Assembly (NCBI GenBank): GCA_013205335.1
Contig: JABMNB010000659.1
Coordinates: forward strand, 1 to 10,084
DNA length: 10,084 nt
Origin: Rhodospirillales bacterium
GTDB taxonomy: Bacteria > Pseudomonadota > Alphaproteobacteria > Reyranellales > Reyranellaceae
Direction: 5' to 3'
Numbering within the stretch: position 1 is the stretch's first letter; the number at the start of each line of letters is the position of its first letter. Positions 1-5,022 of the stretch are shown in pieces. The notes under the pieces were generated by a model, which was not told the DNA's origin, ran no database searches, and worked only from the letters and a program-made list of their open reading frames with translations. The position numbers and the translations under genes are program-made.

Positions 1-1724
1 ATCGCGGCACCGACGATCGGGCCGGTCAGCGTCTCCACACCGCCCAGCAGCACCATGATCAGCCCGTCCGTCGATTGCGCGATCGAGATCGCCGACGGCG
101 AGATGCTGCCCTTGGAGAATGCATAGACCGCACCGGCGAGGCCGGCGAGCGCGCCGACCAGCACGAAGGCCGCCCACTGGAAGCCGCGCAGGTCGATGCC
201 GATCGCCTCGGCGCGCAGCGGCGAATCGCGGCCGGCGCGCAAGGCATAACCGAACGGCGAGAACAGCACGCGCCACAGGAAGACGATGCCAGCGCCGCAC
301 AGCACGAGCGCCAGATAGTAGTAGGCGGTCTTGCTGGCCAGCCAGGCCGGCGGCCAGATGCCGAACACGCCGTTGCTGCCGCCGGTGACGGAATCCCACT
401 GATACACGATCGACCAGCTGATCTGGGCAAAGGCTAGGGTCAGCATGGCGAGATAGACGCCCGAGAGCCGCACGCAGAACCATCCGTAGACGATGGCAAA
501 GGCGCCGGCGACCAGCGGCGCCAGCAGGAGCGCCGCTTCCATCGGCAGACCGAAGCGCTTCATCAGCAGGCCCGCGGCATAGGCGCCGATGCCGAAGTAG
601 GCCGCATGGCCGAACGAGACCATGCCGGCCGGGCCCATGATGAAGTGGAGCGAGACCGAGAACAGCGCGAAGCAGACGATGTCGGTCAGCAGGATCGTCG
701 TGTAGCGGTCGGCCACCAGCGGCACGAGCGCGAGCAACGCCAGCCAGACCAGCGCGAAGGTCCAGGACGGCACCTTGAGCGGCGGCGCCGGCTCGGCGGC
801 GGCACGCTGGGCCGCCTGCGGCTTGCCGAGCAATCCGTAGGGCCGCACGACGAGCACCAGCGCCATGATCAGGAACTCGACCACGAGGGTCAGCTTGGAG
901 AAGGAAATCTCAAAGCCGAACCACGTCACCGTGCCGATGCCGATGCAGAAAGCCTTGGCGACGCCGATGATGATGGCCGCCAGGAAGGCGCCGCCGATGC
1001 TGCCCAGCCCACCCACCACCGTTACCACGAAGGCGTCGGCGATGATGGCGAGGTCGAGTTCGAGATTGGCCGGCTCGCGCGGGATCTGCAGCGCGCCGCC
1101 CAGCCCGGCCAGGACCGAGCCCACGAAGAACACCGAGGTGAAAAGCTTGGCCTGATCGACGCCCAGCGCGCCTACCATCTCGCGGTCCTGCGTGGCGGCC
1201 CGCACAAGGGCGCCCCAGCGCGTGCGCGTCAGCAGCAGCCAGATGAGCCCCAGGACGACCGGGCCAATCGCGATCAGCAGCAGGTCGTAGGCCGGGATGC
1301 GCCGCCCCATGATCTCGACCGCCATCGAGAGGCCGGGCGCGCGCGGACCAACGAGGTCCTCGGCACCCCAGGTGAAGAGCGCGATGTCCTTGATCACCAG
1401 CACGACCGCAAAGGTCGCAAGCAGCTGGAACAGCTCCGGCGCGCGGTAGATGCGCCGCAGCACCAGCACCTCGATCAGGACGCCGACCAGGCCGACGGCA
1501 AGGGCGGCCAGCACGACGGCGCCCCAGAATCCCAGCGGCGTGCGGCCAAAGAACTCGATGAGTGAATAGGCGCCATAGAGCCCCAGCATGTAGAGCGACC
1601 CGTGCGCGAAATTCACGATGCGCGTGACGCCGAAGATCAGCGACAGCCCGGCCGACACCAGGAACAGCGATGCCGCCGCCGCCAGCCCGTTCAGCAGCTG
1701 GATGAGGATGGAGGCGAGAGTCAC
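1..1724 (-). CDS. Fused LivH-LivM branched-chain amino acid-type ABC permease, 3' end outside the window
   Basis: 574 codons are visible with no stop. I checked every codon of this frame, including the junction between the two halves. Residues 1-299 are a LivH-type permease (RIVNFAHGSLYMLGLYGAY at 35-53; the cytoplasmic EAA-like loop GALGVDQAKLF near 185). An Ala/Pro-rich linker (GKPQAAQRAAAEPAPP, 300-315) leads to a LivM-type permease (HFIMGPAGMVSFGHAAYFGIG at 360-380; AEAIGIDLRGF near 505-515). Both halves are strings of membrane helices, so one chain would replace the usual heterodimer. The start is GTG at 1724: TGA at 1739-1737 lies in frame upstream and no ATG or TTG intervenes. A weak GAGG precedes it by 10 bases, and it overlaps a small ORF as GTGA, so coupling is likely. 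The last visible codons (IMVLLGGVETLTGPIVGAA) correspond to the final third of LivM; perhaps 50-80 residues are missing. It should work with the binding protein upstream and with ATPases expected downstream. Confidence 0.92.
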   Translation of the reverse strand, partial: MTLASILIQLLNGLAAAASLFLVSAGLSLIFGVTRIVNFAHGSLYMLGLYGAYSLIEFFGRTPLGFWGAVVLAALAVGLVGVLIEVLVLRRIYRAPELFQLLATFAVVLVIKDIALFTWGAEDLVGPRAPGLSMAVEIMGRRIPAYDLLLIAIGPVVLGLIWLLLTRTRWGALVRAATQDREMVGALGVDQAKLFTSVFFVGSVLAGLGGALQIPREPANLELDLAIIADAFVVTVVGGLGSIGGAFLAAIIIGVAKAFCIGIGTVTWFGFEISFSKLTLVVEFLIMALVLVVRPYGLLGKPQAAQRAAAEPAPPLKVPSWTFALVWLALLALVPLVADRYTTILLTDIVCFALFSVSLHFIMGPAGMVSFGHAAYFGIGAYAAGLLMKRFGLPMEAALLLAPLVAGAFAIVYGWFCVRLSGVYLAMLTLAFAQISWSIVYQWDSVTGGSNGVFGIWPPAWLASKTAYYYLALVLCGAGIVFLWRVLFSPFGYALRAGRDSPLRAEAIGIDLRGFQWAAFVLVGALAGLAGAVYAFSKGSISPSAISIAQSTDGLIMVLLGGVETLTGPIVGAA

Positions 1725-1822
1725 GCGACGGCCGCCTCAACTTCCTCCCCCGTCAAACGGGGGAGGGTTGGGGAGGGGGAAAGCAACGCGAGGGAAGAAT
1801 CGAAATTCATACTCATAGCCAT
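1721..1822 (-). CDS. Possible small ORF (33 aa) overlapping the permease start
   Basis: ATG at 1822 (with further in-frame ATGs at 1816 and 1810) opens a 33-codon frame starting MAMSMNFDSSLALL and ending EEVEAAVA, with TGA at 1723-1721. The stop overlaps the permease GTG as GTGA, the same style of overlap as the operon's other junctions. GGAGG lies 3 bases before the first ATG and 9 before the second. Its middle part is encoded by repeat copy 1 (SPSPTLPRLTGEE), so it may just be an open frame through a palindromic repeat. If translated, it would most likely serve as a leader peptide that couples ribosomes to the GTG start. No family recognised. Confidence 0.3.
   Translation of the reverse strand: MAMSMNFDSSLALLSPSPTLPRLTGEEVEAAVA
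1744..1779. repeat. REP-like palindromic repeat, copy 1 (permease side)
   Basis: CCTCCCCCGT (1744-1753), loop CAA and ACGGGGGAGG (1757-1766) form a perfect 10-bp stem, followed by GTT and the tail GGGGAGGGGG (1770-1779). It differs from copy 2 by three bases and lies 119 bases away, start to start, as a direct repeat. The G-rich tail can also pair with the C-rich left arm, giving an alternative fold. Palindromes of this C-rich type are widespread in intergenic DNA of several alphaproteobacteria (recalled, not checked here). Confidence 0.8.
1759..1779 (+). other. G-quadruplex motif
   Basis: Within repeat copy 1 the plus strand carries four G tracts of 5, 3, 4 and 5 bases separated by loops of A, TT and A. 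This meets the usual G3+ N1-7 rule with very short loops. The plus strand is the template for this operon, so a quadruplex would form in the template strand. Copy 2 has the second tract reduced to two Gs and does not meet the rule. Whether it folds in the cell is unknown. Confidence 0.5.
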
Positions 1823-1837
1823 CCCCCTCCGGCCAAA

Positions 1838-1863
1838 GGCGCTGTAGCCAGCGCCGGGGCTAC
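1838..1863 (-). other. Two exactly interleaved 6-bp stems in the leader before the permease (alternative hairpins or pseudoknot)
   Basis: On the minus strand the 26 bases read, in order, GTAGCC, CC, GGCGCT, GGCTAC, AGCGCC. Block 1 pairs perfectly with block 3 and block 2 with block 4, so 24 of 26 bases belong to two crossing stems. The stems exclude each other as simple hairpins; a partial H-type pseudoknot is possible, though the zero-length second and third loops would strain a complete one. The structure lies directly upstream of the GGAGG of the small ORF and abuts repeat copy 2. Pairing is seen; any regulatory role is inferred. Confidence 0.5.
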
Positions 1864-1898
1864 CTCCCCCGTCAGACGGGGGAGGCTCGGGGAGGGGG
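1863..1898. repeat. REP-like palindromic repeat, copy 2 (binding-protein side)
   Basis: CCTCCCCCGT (1863-1872), loop CAG and ACGGGGGAGG (1876-1885) make a perfect 10-bp stem. A tail, GGGGAGGGGG, follows at 1889-1898. The unit matches copy 1 at 33 of 36 positions and in the same orientation. It begins 18 bases past the end of the binding-protein gene, in the position where REP hairpins protect the 3' end of upstream messages, as between malE and malF of E. coli. There is no U run, so it is not a standard intrinsic terminator. Confidence 0.8.
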
Positions 1899-1916
1899 TG
1901 CGCGAGCGACTGGCTA

Positions 1917-3122
1917 TCAGTTCTTCGGCCGCATCTTCAGGACGTCGGCGTCGCTCGGCAGCGCGTCCTTGCCGTCGACGAAGCGCCAGTTCTTCATGTA
2001 GCCCTTGCCGTCCTTCACGCCGATCTGGCCGACATAGGCGCCCATGGTCGACTGATGGTCGATCGGCCGGTACTCGATCATGCCGAACGGCGTCATCAGC
2101 TTCAGGCCGCTCATCGCCGCGACCAGCTTCTCCTGGTCGAGCGAGCCCGCCTTCTTGATGGCATCGGCCGCCGACATCACCGTCGCGTAGCCGACCACGG
2201 AACCCAGCCGCGGATAGTCCTTGAACTTTGCCTGGTAGGCATTGAGGAACTTGGTGTGTTCGGGCGTCTTGATCTCGCTCCACGGATAGCCGGTGACGTA
2301 CCAGCCGTCGGGCGACTCTTCCTTCAGCGGATCGAGATATTCCGGCTCGCCGGCCAGCAGGTTGAAGACCTCGACGCCCTTGAACAGGCCGCGGGTCTGG
2401 CCTTCGCGCACGAATTTCGCGAGGTCGGGTCCGAACAGCGAGGAGAAGATCGCATCGGGCTTGGCGTCGGCCAGGGCCTGCGCCACGGCGCCGGCGTCGA
2501 TCTTGCCCAGCGGCGGCGCCTGCTCCGCGACGAACTCGACGTCGGGCTGCTTCTCTTTCAGCAGCTTCTTGAAGGCGGCCGTCGCCGACTGGCCATACTC
2601 GTAGTTGGGATAGACGATCGCCCAGCGCTTCTTGTTCAGTTTGACCGCATCGGGAATGAGCATCGCCGTCTGCATGTAGGTCGAGGTGCGCAGGCGGAAC
2701 GTGTAGGCGTTGCCCTGGTCCCAGACGATCTTGTCGGTCAGCGGCTCGGCGGCGATGAACAGCACCTTGCGCTGCTTGGCGAAGTCGGCGACGGCAAGGC
2801 CGACGTTGGACGGAAAGGTGCCGATCAGGAACGCCGCGCCCTCGCGGCTGAGCAGTTCCTCGGCGACACGCACGGCGTCTCCGGGGTTGCCGTTGTCGTC
2901 GCGGCTCACGACCTCGATCTTGCGGCCGAGCACACCGCCGGCGGCGTTGACCTCTTCCACCGCCAGCTCGATGCCCTTCTTGTAGGGCTCGAGAAAGGCC
3001 GGAAAGACCTTGTAGCTGTTGAGCTCGCCGATCTTGATCGGCGCCTGTGCAGCGGCCGGACCGACGAGCGACAGCGCGATGAGCGCGGCCGTGCCGGCGA
3101 GCAGGCTATTGCGGGTCAGCAT
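1917..3122 (-). CDS. ABC transporter substrate-binding protein, branched-chain amino acid (LivK-like, Peripla_BP_6) type
   Basis: 401 aa. It has a Sec signal peptide: basic start MLTRN, hydrophobic core LLAGTAALIALSLVG, and likely cleavage after AAA at residue 25 (before QAPIKIGE). The mature part begins like class I periplasmic binding proteins of the HAAT family (PIKIGELNSY...) and has the typical segments AVEEVNAAGGVLGRKIEVV, GDAVRVAEELL (helix), FLIGTFPSNVGLAVADFA, AIVYPNYEYGQSATAAF and SVVGYATVMSAADAIKKAGS. It should capture the substrate in the periplasm for the permease encoded downstream. HAAT-type proteins bind amino acids, but also aromatic acids, amides and urea, so the catabolic context is a better guide than the family name. 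The start at 3122 is fixed by the signal peptide and a strong AGGAGG eight bases upstream; an extension upstream of this start is not supported. It ends with tandem stops TGA TAG. The 78-base gap before it (3123-3200) may hold a separate promoter, but I see no convincing boxes. Confidence 0.93.
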   Translation of the reverse strand: MLTRNSLLAGTAALIALSLVGPAAAQAPIKIGELNSYKVFPAFLEPYKKGIELAVEEVNAAGGVLGRKIEVVSRDDNGNPGDAVRVAEELLSREGAAFLIGTFPSNVGLAVADFAKQRKVLFIAAEPLTDKIVWDQGNAYTFRLRTSTYMQTAMLIPDAVKLNKKRWAIVYPNYEYGQSATAAFKKLLKEKQPDVEFVAEQAPPLGKIDAGAVAQALADAKPDAIFSSLFGPDLAKFVREGQTRGLFKGVEVFNLLAGEPEYLDPLKEESPDGWYVTGYPWSEIKTPEHTKFLNAYQAKFKDYPRLGSVVGYATVMSAADAIKKAGSLDQEKLVAAMSGLKLMTPFGMIEYRPIDHQSTMGAYVGQIGVKDGKGYMKNWRFVDGKDALPSDADVLKMRPKN

Positions 3123-3200
3123 GACATCCCCCTCCTGAATTAAGTGAAACCACTCCCTGTGAACCGACCCTAGCGAGGCCGGCCCCACCCCCACAAGCAC

Positions 3201-3581
3201 TCAGTCGGCAAAGCTCGACCGAGCCTGTATGCCCCAGTGACCATCCTGAAGCGTCACAATGTAGATCGTCTCGAAGACGCTCAGCAGCGAGCCGTCCTCG
3301 CGCCAGCGGCTGAACTTCACCTTGAGATGGACCTTGTCGCGGCCGACATGGATCGGCGTACGCTCGTCCCACTTGCTGTGATGCCAGCCGTCGCCGGCGC
3401 GGGCCACGAAGTCGCCGAGCTTGTAGTCGCCGTGGGTGGGCCAGACGACCACCTTGCCGCCGGCGAGCCGCACGTGCGGGAAATTACAGGCGTCGTTTAC
3501 CGCCGGCTCATCGCCGCGATTGAGCGCGCCGATATAGTCGTCCATGGCTTTCATGGCCGCCGCGAGCGCCTCTTCGTTCAT
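3201..3581 (-). CDS. Small NTF2/SnoaL-like protein of unknown function
   Basis: 126 aa, a usual size for the cone-shaped NTF2-like fold. The pattern fits: an N-terminal helix (MNEEALAAAMKAMDDYIGALNRGD, roughly 1-24), the short NFPHVRLAGGKVVVW strand region (33-47), then beta strands rich in alternating hydrophobics (KVHLKVKFSRW 83-93; SVFETIYIVTL 101-111; HWGIQARSSF 115-124). Candidate pocket residues include D14/D15, H36, W48, H68, H69 and the terminal R121. NTF2-like proteins may be isomerases, hydratases, cyclases or plain binding proteins, so no reaction is assigned. The start at 3581 lies 11 bases after the previous gene's stop, with GGGAG five bases upstream in that gap. The much longer in-frame ORF extending to 4199 is a shadow of the preceding gene. 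Its place between the catabolic and transport genes suggests a pathway role, not certain. Confidence 0.75.
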   Translation of the reverse strand: MNEEALAAAMKAMDDYIGALNRGDEPAVNDACNFPHVRLAGGKVVVWPTHGDYKLGDFVARAGDGWHHSKWDERTPIHVGRDKVHLKVKFSRWREDGSLLSVFETIYIVTLQDGHWGIQARSSFAD

Positions 3582-3592
3582 TGCTGCTCCCG

Positions 3593-4180
3593 TCACCGTT
3601 GACCATCCCCCAGCTTGATCCCGGCCGGCGTCAGGCCGCCGACCCTCGCATGAGGACGGCCGCCGATCGAGGCGGCAACGATGAAAACGATCTCGTCCGG
3701 ACGAGGACCGTCGGGCACGCAAAATTCGATGGCGTCGAAATGGCTGCGCACGTAGGCCGCCGTGACGTGATGCAGCGGAATGTCGATACGCGCGCCGGCG
3801 GCCGCGACCTTCACCGTCGAAGGCACGATCGACTTGGCGCCGCCCATGGCATGCCGGATGCCAAAGCCGCTCGGTTGATGCCACAGCGCGGCATGTTCCA
3901 ATTCGCCGTTCAGGCCGACGATGGCTCCCTTGCCATAGGCCTCCAGCTCGGAGCCCTGGGCGCCCAGGATCTTCATCACGCGTTCCGTGAGATCGATCGC
4001 GAGCGGCTCCAGCGCCTTCATCATCGGCTGGATGTCGGCCACGTGACGCCCGGCATAGGGATTGGCGATGACGCCGCCGACCACGGCCTTGGTCACCGGG
4101 CGCGCCAGGACCGGGCCGAAGTCGTGGAGCGTCTCCTCGACCGTCGCCACGTATTTCCGGATCTTCACAAGGTCGCTCAT
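3593..4180 (-). CDS. 'Amino acid synthesis' family protein (DUF1185, PF06684-like)
   Basis: 195 aa, full length for the family. Features seen: RKYVATVEETLHDFG at the start (8-22), KAVVGGVIANPYAGR (31-45), a helix with EPLAIDLTERVM (58-69), YGKGAIVGLNGELEHAALWH (82-101), RHAMGGAKSIVPSTVK (109-124), and a C-terminal region with DGPRPDEIVFIVAASIGGRPHAR (157-179). The invariant-looking residues H99-equivalent/E93/E95/H96, K84 and R109-H110 are candidates for a pocket. The family name reflects an old database guess; no reaction is established, although members often sit in catabolic and amidohydrolase-linked clusters. The start at 4180 forms ATGA with the preceding stop and has GGAGG four bases upstream inside the previous gene. 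Longer in-frame extensions up to 4567 overlap the UPF0280 gene fully and are shadow sequence. Translation is probably coupled to its neighbours. Confidence 0.85.
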   Translation of the reverse strand: MSDLVKIRKYVATVEETLHDFGPVLARPVTKAVVGGVIANPYAGRHVADIQPMMKALEPLAIDLTERVMKILGAQGSELEAYGKGAIVGLNGELEHAALWHQPSGFGIRHAMGGAKSIVPSTVKVAAAGARIDIPLHHVTAAYVRSHFDAIEFCVPDGPRPDEIVFIVAASIGGRPHARVGGLTPAGIKLGDGQR

Positions 4181-5022
4181 CCCGCCTCCGACAGAGCAAG
4201 CAGCGTGCCGCCCGCTTCGATTCGCCATTCTCCGTCGAGCGACAGCGCTGCGCTGCCGATCAAACCGCAGAGCCTGAGCCGCCGCGCCTCCGCCGCCCCG
4301 CGATCGAGTGCCGCATCGACGATCTCTCGCGGCAAGGCGCCAACCGCGACCGTCACTAAAAGCTCGCCGAGGTCGCTGTCCGGATCGAGGTCGCACGCAG
4401 GATGGCGCTCGATGGCCGGATGATCGGCGTTCACTTCGTTGGCAATCATCGTCGCCGCGGCATCGGCCGCAGCGGCCGTCGCGGCGAGCACGGTCACCGA
4501 ATCGGCGATGCCCAACGAGAAGGACCGCCCACCCCGACCCGAGGTCGCGATACCACGCACCGGCCATTCATGCGTCAGTAGCGCGACGCCATCAAGGGCC
4601 TGTGCGAAGATGCCGGCACGCAGCGACTGGCCCGGCGTCAGATGGATCGCGATGTCTCCACCATCGTTCACATAGGCCTTGTCCAGGGCGCGGCCACGGA
4701 CCAGCGCCTGCAGCATCTCGTCGGCGACGGCGCCGGCAACGGCGGCCATGGGCGTGATGTAGGCGGCGCGATGGGGCCAGACGGCTTCGGCCATGCGCCG
4801 CGCCACGGGGCCCTGCAGCAACGGATAGGCCTCGCTCATCGGCCGGCGCAATACGCGAAGCTCACCGACCAATGTCGCCAGGATGTCGCCGAAGCGCTCG
4901 ACCGCCTGCCCATAAGCGCGCTCGACCTCGCTGGCCGTACCGAAAGCCTCGACGATGAGATCGATCGGCCCGTGCTGCAGGTGCAGACGCCCGTCGTCGA
5001 GGCGGGCGGCCGCGGCGCTCAT
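4177..5022 (-). CDS. UPF0280 family protein, ApbE-like
   Basis: 281 aa, the length typical of UPF0280, a family in the ApbE (FAD:protein FMN transferase) superfamily whose function is not established. ApbE-like landmarks are TPMAAVAGAVADE (90-102), NDGGDIA (119-125, matching the ApbE 'GGD/GGN' segment), the stretch GIATSGRGGRSFSLGIADSVT (157-177 with adjoining residues), and ADAAATMIANEVN (186-198, like the 'aDalaTal' helix). No signal peptide or lipobox is seen, so it should be cytoplasmic, unlike most ApbE proteins. The start ATG (5022) overlaps the reductase stop as ATGA, with AAGGTG about 9 bases upstream; the stop overlaps the next gene, again as ATGA. The placement directly after a reductase whose characterised relative has covalent flavin suggests a flavin-attachment role. 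That is inference; the protein could instead bind flavin or Mg for another purpose. Confidence 0.85.
   Translation of the reverse strand: MSAAAARLDDGRLHLQHGPIDLIVEAFGTASEVERAYGQAVERFGDILATLVGELRVLRRPMSEAYPLLQGPVARRMAEAVWPHRAAYITPMAAVAGAVADEMLQALVRGRALDKAYVNDGGDIAIHLTPGQSLRAGIFAQALDGVALLTHEWPVRGIATSGRGGRSFSLGIADSVTVLAATAAAADAAATMIANEVNADHPAIERHPACDLDPDSDLGELLVTVAVGALPREIVDAALDRGAAEARRLRLCGLIGSAALSLDGEWRIEAGGTLLALSEAG

Noticed and set aside
606..1565. Plus-strand ORF of 319 codons
   Set aside because: Antisense to the fused permease, whose frame encodes coherent membrane helices and LivH/LivM signatures; the plus-strand product is highly charged low-complexity sequence.
910..1740. Minus-strand ORF of 276 codons overlapping the permease
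   Set aside because: Wrong frame of the same strand; Arg/His/Gly-rich with no membrane helices, while the true frame starting at 1724 is clean.
1863..1898. Repeat copy 2 as an intrinsic terminator after the binding-protein gene
   Set aside because: The stem is strong, but no T run follows on the minus strand, and a second copy lies nearer the permease; a REP-type role fits better.
1744..1898. CRISPR-like direct repeats
   Set aside because: Only two units, each a palindrome with a G-rich tail, spaced by 83 bases with no further copies or cas genes.
1813..2283. Minus-strand ORF of 156 codons across the end of the binding-protein gene
   Set aside because: Out of frame with the binding protein, and its end is only the translated palindromic repeat (SPSLPRLTGEVA).
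2055..3143. Plus-strand ORF of 362 codons opposite the binding protein
   Set aside because: Antisense shadow; the minus strand has a signal peptide, a strong Shine-Dalgarno sequence and Peripla_BP_6 features.
3177..3184. GGCCGGCC palindrome before the binding-protein gene as an operator or terminator
   Set aside because: A short self-complementary G+C 8-mer is expected by chance in DNA of this composition; no flanking symmetry or T run.
3582..4199. N-terminal extension of the NTF2-like gene back to 4199
   Set aside because: It would overlap almost all of the DUF1185 gene in another frame with Arg/Gly-rich sequence; the ATG at 3581 with GGGAG upstream fits the fold length.
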